Below are positions 56,860 through 64,000 of a stretch of 64,000 nucleotides of DNA, in pieces. The DNA comes from Diaphorobacter sp. HDW4B. GTDB taxonomy: Bacteria; Pseudomonadota; Gammaproteobacteria; Burkholderiales; Burkholderiaceae_C. Both the position numbers and the translations under genes were made by a program. The stretch is taken from positions 4,648,001 through 4,712,000 of the forward strand of contig NZ_CP049905.1 of NCBI RefSeq assembly GCF_011305535.1, read 5' to 3'. The notes under the pieces are model-generated. The model had not been told where the DNA came from. It saw only the letters and a list, made by a program, of their open reading frames with translations, and did no database searches. Every line of letters starts with the position of its first letter. Position 1 is the stretch's first letter.

Positions 56860-57924
56860 TTGGCTACCAAACAAAAACCAGATCACGATCACGAGCATGA
56901 CCACAGCGAGCATGCCCACGACGAGCACGAACATCATCACGACCATGGTGATGCTCACGATGGTCATGCATCCTGTGGCCACAACCACGGCCCGCAGCAC
57001 ATCTACATCTACTCGCCATCGAGCGCCGTGCTCGACAAGGCCGCATTCCGCCGTGGCGTGGCGCGCCTGAAGGCCATGGGGCATGAGGTCGAGATCGACC
57101 AGGACGCACTCGCACGCAGCACGCGCTTTGCGGGCGACGACGAAACCCGCCTCGCCGCCATCCACCGCGCCGCCGCCAGCGGTGCCGACGTGGCGCTGAT
57201 CTCGCGTGGCGGCTACGGCCTGTCGCGCATTCTTCCGGGCATCAAGTACAAGGCCGTTGCCAAGGCCGTGGAAAAGGGCACGCGTTTCATCGGCCAAAGC
57301 GACTTCACCGCTTTCCAGAACGCACTGCTCGCGCAGACCGGCGCAATGAGCTGGTCCGGCCCCTCGCTGATCGCCGACTTGGGCGTGGAAGGCGAGCCCG
57401 ACGACATCATGCTCGACTGCCTGCAGGACCTGTTCACCGGCCACGGCGAAGGCAGCGGCTGGCGCATGAACCATGAAAAGCCGCTCGACAACGGCAAGCC
57501 CGCCGTCAAGGACGTCTACTTCAAGAACGCCACGCTCTGGGGTGGCAACATGGCCATGCTGTGCTCGCTGCTAGGCACGCCGTACTTCCCGCAGATCAAG
57601 GGCGGCATCCTGTTCCTTGAGGACGTGGCGGAGCACCCTTACCGCGTCGAACGCATGTTCGCGCAACTGCTGCAGGCCGGCGTGCTCAAGAACCAGAAGG
57701 CCATCATCATGGGCCAGTTCACCGGCTACCGCCTGGCCCCGCACGACAAGGGCTACAAGATGCAAACCGCCATCGACTGGCTGCGTTCGCAGATCAAGGC
57801 CCCCGTGCTGACCAACCTGCCTTTCGGCCACGTGGCGACCAAGGTGCTGCTGCCGGTCGGCGCGCAGGTGTCGCTGTCGGTTGAGGGGCGCGATGCGCTG
57901 GTTTATTGGGGGCATGCGCACTGA
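56860..57924 (+). CDS. S66-family LD-carboxypeptidase with His-rich N-terminus
   Basis: 354 residues from a TTG at 56860; no ATG is available in frame. The catalytic triad of muramoyltetrapeptide carboxypeptidases is recognisable: Ser147 (FIGQSDFTAF), Glu254 (LFLEDVAEHPYRV) and His324 (LPFGHVATKV). These enzymes remove the terminal D-Ala in peptidoglycan recycling and act in the cytoplasm. Residues 8-47 are an added stretch of about 40 residues dominated by His, Asp and Glu, with repeated HDHEHDH-like blocks and one Cys, probably a metal-binding tail. No signal peptide is seen. Confidence 0.88.
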   Translation: MATKQKPDHDHEHDHSEHAHDEHEHHHDHGDAHDGHASCGHNHGPQHIYIYSPSSAVLDKAAFRRGVARLKAMGHEVEIDQDALARSTRFAGDDETRLAAIHRAAASGADVALISRGGYGLSRILPGIKYKAVAKAVEKGTRFIGQSDFTAFQNALLAQTGAMSWSGPSLIADLGVEGEPDDIMLDCLQDLFTGHGEGSGWRMNHEKPLDNGKPAVKDVYFKNATLWGGNMAMLCSLLGTPYFPQIKGGILFLEDVAEHPYRVERMFAQLLQAGVLKNQKAIIMGQFTGYRLAPHDKGYKMQTAIDWLRSQIKAPVLTNLPFGHVATKVLLPVGAQVSLSVEGRDALVYWGHAH

Positions 57925-57938
57925 AGTAAATTGAGCAT

Positions 57939-58664
57939 TTACTTCGATGCTGTATCAAATTCTGGCGGACGTACTGTCCGCAGTTCTAGTTCTCCTAAGG
58001 GCAGGACATGGCTGGTGTATGTGGCTGCATCGAAGTAAGCCAAATGGCTATCTGAGGAGGCCAAAAAGTATCCTTGACCGACTTCCTTCTCACCCTTGAA
58101 GATTTTTATGCAGTTGGCTCGAGATTTTTCACAGCCTTTGTAAAAATCTCGATAGTCAGATCGAAAAATCTCTTCGCCAATTGTTTGCCCTAGTCTTGCC
58201 GGGACGCCAGTGAAAATATAGATGGCGAGTGCAAGTGGAATAAGTGAGATGGCAAGACCCCCGCTGAAAATAACTACTTGTAGTAAGCGCTTGAGCCACT
58301 GAGGCCACGAAGAGGTTCTTTGCCTAGGTTGTGTGGACGGATCTAGCGAGCGATTTATGACCCACAGGTATAGCAAGAAAAGTGCGACGCATAACGCGAC
58401 CCATAAGGCATTCTTGAATGTCAACACGAACAACATCGCAGTACCACGCCAGAATGCATAGTAGCCGTTGATGATGAGCCAGTCGGTGGCCTTGGGGAAC
58501 TGTTCTGCATTTACGCCCCATGAACCAAGGTAGACACTATGCACTGCGAAGCCCAATAGGTGGAGAAGTACAGCCGCAGCTCCGATAGTGATCGTTGCGA
58601 CGGTAAGAAATGCTCTAGTCGTTAGACGTCGTGTAGGGCTTGCCGAGGAGTGGATAGCGGTCAT
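57939..58664 (-). CDS. Unknown membrane protein, AT-rich gene
   Basis: 241 residues. Three or four hydrophobic segments are visible (LTVATITIGAAAVLLHLLGF, MLFVLTFKNALWVALCVALFLLYLW, VVIFSGGLAISLIPLALAIYIF), followed by a soluble C-terminal ~80 residues with CEKSRANCIKIFKGEKEVGQ. I recognise no family. The base composition of the gene is clearly more AT-rich than the surrounding genes. Its first ~50 bases lie inside the 3' end of the upstream same-strand LysR gene. This points to a relatively recent insertion or local acquisition. Confidence 0.6.
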   Translation of the reverse strand: MTAIHSSASPTRRLTTRAFLTVATITIGAAAVLLHLLGFAVHSVYLGSWGVNAEQFPKATDWLIINGYYAFWRGTAMLFVLTFKNALWVALCVALFLLYLWVINRSLDPSTQPRQRTSSWPQWLKRLLQVVIFSGGLAISLIPLALAIYIFTGVPARLGQTIGEEIFRSDYRDFYKGCEKSRANCIKIFKGEKEVGQGYFLASSDSHLAYFDAATYTSHVLPLGELELRTVRPPEFDTASK

Positions 58665-59586
58665 TGTGATTCTTTTTTGCAGAGGTTGCAGGATGCGTGG
58701 CTCTCAATCTCTCTATATCTTTTAGCACACGCTGCGCCCCAGCAACCACCTTGTGGATCAAGGCGAGCCGTGCCGAAGAACGCAACCACATCACGCCGAA
58801 TCTGCGTGACTGCGTGGATTCTGGCAACGGCAGTCGCACCACGCTCTGACCATCGGGCAGGTTGAGTGCGGTGTCCGGCACGAGAGCCACGCCGAGGCCT
58901 CGGTCCACCATCATGGCGATGGCTACCAACGAGCTCAATTCAAACCGTTCCTGCGGCGCGATGAGGGCTGCGCGCAGATAACGATCGACCATCTGGCCGC
59001 CGCCAAGGTTGCGGTCGTAGCGGATCAGCGGTCGGGTGCGCAGCAGCTCGTGCGGGTCGAGATGGGCAAGGTGTTTGGGGGCGAGCAGGATCAGCGGTTC
59101 TTCGCGCAGCAAGGTCCAGTCGAAGGTCTTGGCGAGGGGGAAGGCGGGGTAGAGGCACACGGCGGCGTCGATGTCGCCTTGTTGCACGGCTTCATACAGC
59201 TGGTTGGTGGTGGCCGATTGCAGGTAGACCTTCACGTCGGGGCATTGCTTCACGAAGTCGGCCAGGATGTCGGGCAGCAGGCTGTGCAGGGCCGTGTTGA
59301 TGGTGCCGATGACGAGTTCGCCCGTGGTTCCGTCGTTGTTGACCAGCGTGTGCGCGTTGGCCAGTTCGCGCAGCAGTGTGGGGGCGCTTTGCTTGAGACG
59401 GTGACCAGCGGGCGTGGGCACGACCGTGCGCCCTGCGCGGGTGAGCAGCGGGGTTTTGAATTCCTTTTCCAGAATGCGCATTTGCTGCGCCACGGCTGCG
59501 GCGGTGATGTGAAGGCGGCGCGCAGCCTCGGCCATGGAGCCGGTTTCCACGACGAGCATGAAGCTTTGGAGGTAGCTGGTTTCCAT
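58615..59586 (-). CDS. LysR-family transcriptional regulator
   Basis: 323 residues. N-terminal winged HTH with FMLVVETGSMAEAARRLHIT and AAAVAQQMRILEKEF, then an effector domain starting TTGELVIGTINTALHSLLPD. It is divergent from the lyase/Bug/CaiB cluster starting at 59690 (103 bp gap) and is its likely regulator. The last ~17 codons overlap the start of the AT-rich membrane protein gene and read KKNHNDRYPLLGKPYTTSND, a tail that does not look like the rest of the effector domain. Confidence 0.9.
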   Translation of the reverse strand: METSYLQSFMLVVETGSMAEAARRLHITAAAVAQQMRILEKEFKTPLLTRAGRTVVPTPAGHRLKQSAPTLLRELANAHTLVNNDGTTGELVIGTINTALHSLLPDILADFVKQCPDVKVYLQSATTNQLYEAVQQGDIDAAVCLYPAFPLAKTFDWTLLREEPLILLAPKHLAHLDPHELLRTRPLIRYDRNLGGGQMVDRYLRAALIAPQERFELSSLVAIAMMVDRGLGVALVPDTALNLPDGQSVVRLPLPESTQSRRFGVMWLRSSARLALIHKVVAGAQRVLKDIERLRATHPATSAKKNHNDRYPLLGKPYTTSND

Positions 59587-59689
59587 GGTGCCAATTTCTC
59601 AGGGTTAACGCTCAAAAGATAGTTTTTTTATCGTCTGAACGAATGGTAGCTGTGTTTTTCAAGGATCGAATGAAATCCACAATGAGGGC

Positions 59690-60562
59690 ATGAGAAGCAA
59701 ATTGTTTGTTCCGGGCTCGCGGCCCGAGTTGTTCGAGAAGGCGTTGGCCAGTGCTGCCGACAGCCTGTCCTTCGATCTGGAAGATGCCGTGGCGGAGCCG
59801 CGCAAGGACGAGGCGCGTGGCCTGTTGCGTGACTTTCTGGTGAGCGACGCATCGCGCGTTCATGCGAAAACGATCATCGTGCGTGTGAATGCCATGGACA
59901 CGCCGCATTTCACGCAGGATGTGGCCGAAGTGGTGCGCGAAGGCGTGCATCTGATCAATCTGCCCAAGCCCGAGAGCGCCGAGCATGTGGTGATCGCCGC
60001 CAACGCGATTGCTGATGCGGCGCGTGCGAATGGCGTGGCGCAGGCGCCGGGGCTGCTGCTGAATATGGAGACGCCGAAGTCGTTGCGCATCGGCGCGGCG
60101 CTGGCGCAGGCCCATCCGAGCGTGAAGGGCTTGCAGTTGGGGCTGGGCGATCTGTTCGAGCCTTATGGCATTCATCGCCGCGAGTTGTCCGCGATTTCGC
60201 AGGCGCTGTTTGCGGTGCGCATGGCGGCGGCCGAGGCCGATGTGTGGGCCTACGACGGAGCGTTCGCCAACATCAAGGATGTGGACGGATTCCGTGCCGA
60301 GTGCGAACTGTCGCGTCGCATGGGTTTTGTTGGCAAGACCTGCATTCACCCGAGCCAGATCGCGATTGCGAACGAGGTTTTCCAACCTTCGCAAAAGGAA
60401 ATCGACGATGCGCTGAAGGTCGTCGAAGCCGCACGCGATGCCGACCAGAACGCGCTGGGTGCCTATGTGGTGGACGGCAAGATGATCGACAAGCCGTTTG
60501 TGCTGCGCGCCGAAGCCATCGTGAAAAGCGCCAAGGCGCTGGGCCTTATTGCATCTTCGTGA
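59690..60562 (+). CDS. HpcH/HpaI-CitE-like CoA-ester lyase
   Basis: 290 residues. TIM-barrel lyase of the CitE/HpcH family: RSKLFVPGSRPELFEKALAS at the N-terminus, SLSFDLEDAVAEPRKDEAR with the metal-binding Asp/Glu, LLLNMETPKSLRIGAALAQ (Glu) and CIHPSQIAIANEVFQPSQ. Enzymes of this group cleave malyl-, citramalyl- or citryl-type thioesters. It is first in a cluster with a Bug receptor and a CoA-transferase, so it probably cleaves a CoA ester made by the latter. It is divergent from a LysR regulator. Confidence 0.9.
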   Translation: MRSKLFVPGSRPELFEKALASAADSLSFDLEDAVAEPRKDEARGLLRDFLVSDASRVHAKTIIVRVNAMDTPHFTQDVAEVVREGVHLINLPKPESAEHVVIAANAIADAARANGVAQAPGLLLNMETPKSLRIGAALAQAHPSVKGLQLGLGDLFEPYGIHRRELSAISQALFAVRMAAAEADVWAYDGAFANIKDVDGFRAECELSRRMGFVGKTCIHPSQIAIANEVFQPSQKEIDDALKVVEAARDADQNALGAYVVDGKMIDKPFVLRAEAIVKSAKALGLIASS

Positions 60563-60626
60563 TGTAAGCCCAATTTTTGTGTTTTTGAAGACAACGAATC
60601 AACTACGAGATAAGCAGGAGACTGTG

Positions 60627-61646
60627 ATGACCACTACAACCCAAGCCACCCACCAGATTTCCTTCGCGCGTCGCGGCATCGCTGTGGCTGTGCTGGCTTT
60701 CACCGCGGCAGCCACGATTGGCGCAGCGCCCGCCATGGCTGCGGATGCGGCCTATCCGAGCAAGCCGATCACGATGATCGTGCCGTACCCACCGGGCGGC
60801 TCCAACGACGTGTTCGCGCGCCAGATCGCCAAGGAGATCGGCGACATCCTCAAGCAGCCGATCATCGTGGACAACCGTCCCGGCGCGAGTGGCAACACGG
60901 GCACGGCGTTCGTGACCAAGGCTGCGCCCGATGGCTACACGCTGGTGGCGGTGTCGTCGAGCATGACGACCAATGCGGGCGTGCAGCCCAAGATGCCGTT
61001 CGATCCGGTGAAGAACCTGGCTCCGATCGCCATGTTCGCCAAGGGCCCGATGGTGGTGGCGGTGAACAATGATTTTCCGGCGAGCAACCCGACCGAGCTG
61101 GTCAAGGCGATCAAGGCCAATCCGGGCAAGTTCAATTACGCCACCTCCGGCACTGGCAGCGTGAACCACATGGCGACCGAGTACCTGCGCTCGATGATTC
61201 CGGGCTTCGACATTGCCCATGTGCCGTACAAGGGCCAGGGCCCGGCGGTGACCGATGTGATCGGCAATCAGGTGCAGATGCTGGTGTCCAGCGGTCCGTC
61301 GATTCTGCCGATGATCCGCAACGGCAAGCTCAAGGCGGTGGGCATCACCAGCCTGAAGCCGAGCCCGATTGCGCCGGACCTCACGCCCATGGCGACCGCC
61401 GTGCCGGGCTATGAGTTCGATCTGTGGTGGGGCATGTTGGCACCCGCAGGCACGCCAGCGAATATCGTGAATGCGCTCAACAAGGCGGTGAATCAGGCGC
61501 TGGCCAAGCCGGAGATCAAGGAGCAGTTCCTGCGCGAAGGGGCCATCGTCACGCCGATCACGCCAGCGCAGTTTGGTGACGTGATCAAGACGGATGTGGA
61601 GCGCTGGAAGAAGCTCGCAAAAGAACGCAACATCGTTGCGGATTGA
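60627..61646 (+). CDS. Tripartite tricarboxylate (Bug) transporter substrate-binding protein
   Basis: 339 residues from the ATG at 60627, with CAGGAG upstream. A long signal peptide with a twin-Arg-free n-region and hydrophobic core (GIAVAVLAFTAAATIGAAPAMA) leads to AADAAYPSKPITMIVPYPPG. GGSNDVFARQIAKEI, VDNRPGASGNTGTAFVTKA and DGYTLVAVSSSM are the Bug-family ligand-pocket loops. These proteins bind small carboxylates in the periplasm. No TctA/TctB membrane genes are next to it, which is normal for the many orphan Bug genes of Comamonadaceae. Confidence 0.94.
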   Translation: MTTTTQATHQISFARRGIAVAVLAFTAAATIGAAPAMAADAAYPSKPITMIVPYPPGGSNDVFARQIAKEIGDILKQPIIVDNRPGASGNTGTAFVTKAAPDGYTLVAVSSSMTTNAGVQPKMPFDPVKNLAPIAMFAKGPMVVAVNNDFPASNPTELVKAIKANPGKFNYATSGTGSVNHMATEYLRSMIPGFDIAHVPYKGQGPAVTDVIGNQVQMLVSSGPSILPMIRNGKLKAVGITSLKPSPIAPDLTPMATAVPGYEFDLWWGMLAPAGTPANIVNALNKAVNQALAKPEIKEQFLREGAIVTPITPAQFGDVIKTDVERWKKLAKERNIVAD

Positions 61647-61667
61647 GCCTTTCTGGAGAGTTTGAAA

Positions 61668-62828
61668 ATGAGCTTTGCTCCAACTGAACGCAAGGGGCCG
61701 AAAGGCCCACTCAGCGGCGTGCGCGTGCTCGATCTGAGCGCCTATATCGCGGGGCCTTATGGCTGCTCTTTGCTGGCAGACCAGGGTGCGGAGGTCATCA
61801 AGATCGAGCCGCCGGTGGGCGATAACCTGCGTAAATATCCATCCACTCTGGAGGCGGAAAGCCGCGCCTTTGTTGGCGTGAACCGCAGCAAGTGGGGCAT
61901 GGTGCTCGATTTGAAGCAAGAGACCGATCACGCCGTGCTGATGCGACTGGTGCGCGATGCCGATGTGTTGGTTCACAACTTCCGCCCCGGCGTGCCGGAG
62001 CGTTTGGGAATAGGCTTCGAGCAGCTTTCCGTCATCAATCCGCGTCTGGTTTATTGCAGCGTGACGGGTTATGGCAGCAAAGGTCCGCTCAAGGCCAAGG
62101 CAGGTTACGACCAAGTTTTGCAGACCATGACCGGCATGTGTGCCATGCAGGGCAAGGCGGGCGGGCCGCCGGAGATTCTGTATGGCTCGGTGGTCGATTA
62201 CTACGCTTCGGCACTGGTGGCGGGCGGCGTTTCTTCAGCGCTTTTTGAGCGTGAAAAAAGTGGCTTGGGCCAGCATGTGGGCGTGTCGCTCTTGCGCGCG
62301 GCGTTGACCATGCAGTCTGCGCGCCTGATCTGGGCCGAGGGCGAGCCGCGCGATGTGGGCGGGCGCGATATGCGTTCCGGCGGCATCACCGGCATTCATC
62401 CGACGAAGGAAGGCTACATCTACCTGTCGGCCAACACCCAGCATTTCTGGGCGGCGCTGTGCGAGAAGACGGGTCTGAAGGAGATCGCTGCCAACGAGCG
62501 CTACGACTCGGTGCGCAAGCGTGCGCAGCACAAGGACGAGCTGATTCCGCGTCTACGCGAAGCGCTGGCCGCACACACGGCACTGGAATGGGAGGCCATC
62601 TTCGGCGAAGAGGTGCCATGCGCGGCCGCCCGGGCGGTGGAGGACATGTTCGACAACCCGCAGGTGCAGGCCGAGGACATGATCGCCACCTTCGAGCATC
62701 CGACACTGGGCAGCTACCGCGGCTTCACGCGGGCCGTGGAGTTCGACCGCACCCCGGGGCCGGAGCCTTTTGCGGCGCCGGTTCTGGGGCAGCACACGGA
62801 TGTGCTGAAAGCCACGAGCGAGCAGTAA
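61668..62828 (+). CDS. CaiB/BaiF family CoA-transferase
   Basis: 386 residues from the ATG at 61668; a TTG two codons earlier is in frame. Type III CoA-transferase: GPLSGVRVLDLSAYIAGPYG at the N-terminus, GAEVIKIEPPVGD, NRSKWGMVLDLKQE, DVLVHNFRPGVPERLGIGFE, then the catalytic Asp region PPEILYGSVVDYYASALVAG. It moves CoA between carboxylates, probably activating the acid delivered by the Bug receptor so that the HpcH-like enzyme can cleave it. Last gene of the cluster. Confidence 0.93.
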   Translation: MSFAPTERKGPKGPLSGVRVLDLSAYIAGPYGCSLLADQGAEVIKIEPPVGDNLRKYPSTLEAESRAFVGVNRSKWGMVLDLKQETDHAVLMRLVRDADVLVHNFRPGVPERLGIGFEQLSVINPRLVYCSVTGYGSKGPLKAKAGYDQVLQTMTGMCAMQGKAGGPPEILYGSVVDYYASALVAGGVSSALFEREKSGLGQHVGVSLLRAALTMQSARLIWAEGEPRDVGGRDMRSGGITGIHPTKEGYIYLSANTQHFWAALCEKTGLKEIAANERYDSVRKRAQHKDELIPRLREALAAHTALEWEAIFGEEVPCAAARAVEDMFDNPQVQAEDMIATFEHPTLGSYRGFTRAVEFDRTPGPEPFAAPVLGQHTDVLKATSEQ

Positions 62829-62916
62829 AAATGGAGTCCGAGAGCCAATGCGAGCCTCTCGGACTTCAATCTGCGCGAAAATACGCGGTTTCTTCTAATA
62901 CCAAGGGATCGCAGCC

Positions 62917-63621
62917 ATGGGCGCGCAATGGAAAGCAAAGGGCAAGGCGCTGGTCGCTGATGCCAAGGGAAAGCTGTTCGGCAAACTCGTCAAGGAAATC
63001 ACCATCGCGGCTCGCGCTGGTGGCGATCCCAACAGCAATGCCGCATTGCGCATGGCTGTGGAAGCGGCTCGCAAGGCCTCCATGCCCAAGGACACGCTTG
63101 AGCGTGCGATCAAGAAGGGCTCCGGCGCTGGCGCGGATGCGGTGAACTACGAGCGCGTGGTCTATGAAGGCTACGCTCCTCACCGCGTGCCGGTGATGGT
63201 CGAGTGCCTGACCGACAACCCCAACCGCACGGCCCCCAACATGCGCGTGCTGTTCCGCAAGGGCCAGATGAGCGCCGTGGCGTGGGATTTTGACCATGTG
63301 GGCATGATCGAAGGCGAGCCTGCCAAGGCCGATACCGACATGGAAATGGCCGCCATCGAGGCGGGTGCGCAGGATTTCGAAGCGGGCGACGAAGAGGGCG
63401 TGACCCTGTTCATCACCGATGCATCAGATCTGGACGTGGTCAGCAAGGCGCTGCCGGCGCAGGGCGTGAACGTGCTTTCCGCCAAGCTGGGCTACAAGGC
63501 CAAGAACCCGATCAGCGCGGCTTCGCTGAGCGCCGAGGCCATGGAAGAAGTGCAAGCCTTTCTCGCCGGTCTCGAAAACGACGACGACACGCAGCACGTG
63601 TACGCCGGTCTGGTCGACTGA
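62917..63621 (+). CDS. YebC/PmpR family protein (paralogue)
   Basis: 234 residues. The three-domain YebC/TACO1 fold is seen in [62 protein letters not shown] and [17 protein letters not shown]. Members bind translating ribosomes at proline stretches or act as DNA-binding regulators. The usual N-terminal GHSKWANI signature is replaced by [20 protein letters not shown], so this is probably a divergent second copy rather than the main yebC, which is normally near ruvC. It stands alone here. Confidence 0.85.
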   Translation: MGAQWKAKGKALVADAKGKLFGKLVKEITIAARAGGDPNSNAALRMAVEAARKASMPKDTLERAIKKGSGAGADAVNYERVVYEGYAPHRVPVMVECLTDNPNRTAPNMRVLFRKGQMSAVAWDFDHVGMIEGEPAKADTDMEMAAIEAGAQDFEAGDEEGVTLFITDASDLDVVSKALPAQGVNVLSAKLGYKAKNPISAASLSAEAMEEVQAFLAGLENDDDTQHVYAGLVD

Positions 63622-63664
63622 GCGTTTTCTCCTTCACCGATTAATCAAGACTCAAGCCTGAACC

Positions 63665-64000
63665 ATGGGCCGCCCCAGCATTGCGTGGACGGATGACATG
63701 CTGGCGCTGCTGGGCACGGACAAGGATTCCGTGCTTGCGGAGCGCTGGGGGACGACAGCCAAGACGGTGAACCTCAAACGCAATGCTGTGGGGATTGCCG
63801 CGTTCGGACATGTGCTGTGGACGGACGACATGCTGGCCAGCTTGGGCAAGGAGGTCGATGCCGAACTGGCCCGACGCTGGGGCATCAGCAAGGCCAGCGT
63901 GATCGCCAAACGGCAGGAGTTGGAAATCGCTCCGGCAGCCGCCACTGGCGCGGCGGGTTCATCAGCCCGCCCAACCCGCTTTGAATGGACTACCGAAGCC
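63665..64000 (+). CDS. Protein with 44-residue W-T-x repeats (3' partial)
   Basis: The frame is open from the ATG at 63665 to the window end (112 codons). It contains two related units 44 residues apart: AWTDDMLALLGTDKDSVLAE then LWTDDMLASLGKEVDAELAR. Each is followed by a RWG(T/I) turn and a helix ending in KR. A third unit begins at Trp108 (FEWTTEA). The unit pattern, Trp at the start of a helix, L-G, then an A-x-x-W-G turn and a basic helix, looks like a Myb/HTH-like DNA-binding repeat. I do not recognise the family. The internal repeat is itself evidence that this frame is coding. Confidence 0.6.
   Translation, partial: MGRPSIAWTDDMLALLGTDKDSVLAERWGTTAKTVNLKRNAVGIAAFGHVLWTDDMLASLGKEVDAELARRWGISKASVIAKRQELEIAPAAATGAAGSSARPTRFEWTTEA

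Noticed and set aside
63652-63945. 97-codon minus-strand open frame at the right end
   Set aside because: The plus strand encodes a protein with an internal 44-residue repeat conserved at the amino-acid level, so the minus frame is its shadow.

Overview
The window is a GC-rich stretch of chromosome with densely packed genes. Almost every gene is of core betaproteobacterial type. The gene set points to the family Comamonadaceae (Comamonas/Delftia/Acidovorax-like), although the exact genus cannot be read from sequence alone. The evidence is an exbB-exbD-lpxK-Trm112-kdsB-adk envelope block, a tricarboxylate-type (Bug) solute receptor next to a CaiB CoA-transferase, both a monomeric and a dimeric NADP isocitrate dehydrogenase, and an exosortase-H-type substrate. 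I see no insertion sequence, prophage or CRISPR array.

Layout. 3-1142 is the end of a polysaccharide pyruvyl transferase-like gene. 1161-5205 holds a LysR/dkgB divergent pair and several small poorly characterised genes. 5383-7147 is lexA, divergent from an asparaginase, with two SOS boxes between them. 7239-11230 (minus strand) is the envelope block. 11593-13667 carries xseA and sodB. 13808-14629 encodes a probable exosortase substrate. 14557-16662 is a second LysR/aldo-keto reductase pair. 16950-19178 is the monomeric isocitrate dehydrogenase. 19534-22838 is an unusual trio: two zinc-ribbon membrane proteins around a lipoprotein. 24022-25281 is the dimeric isocitrate dehydrogenase, followed by three tandem tRNA-Asn genes. 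26393-30472 carries def, glnD and map, and 31641-35639 carries purL. 36928-37545 is ompW. 37705-44677 (minus) is a branched-chain-amino-acid-type ABC uptake operon with two hydrolases and an SCP2-like protein, headed by a perfect palindromic operator. 45102-46385 is an O-acetylhomoserine sulfhydrylase. 46543-47537 is a two-gene nucleotidyltransferase/HEPN-like unit under a large nested palindrome. 47606-50285 holds a DEDD exonuclease and rlhA.

The most interesting segment is 51070-54985. A NrtR-like regulator whose Nudix box has lost catalytic acids is divergent from a tightly packed five-gene operon: kptA (RNA 2'-phosphotransferase), a HAD phosphatase, an ADP-ribosylation/crystallin-J1-like protein, a NADAR protein and an ADP-ribosylglycohydrolase. 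A dense array of CAACTT/AAGTTG half-sites lies between them. I read this as an NAD+/ADP-ribose-linked RNA or nucleic-acid repair and de-ADP-ribosylation island. Just downstream, 55322-56761 encodes TadA fused to a haloalkane-dehalogenase-like domain that has lost its nucleophilic aspartate.

The right end holds a His-rich S66 peptidase, an AT-rich membrane protein that starts inside the 3' end of a LysR gene, a carboxylic-acid/CoA catabolic cluster (lyase, Bug receptor, CoA-transferase), a YebC paralogue, and the start of a protein built of 44-residue repeats that runs off the window.
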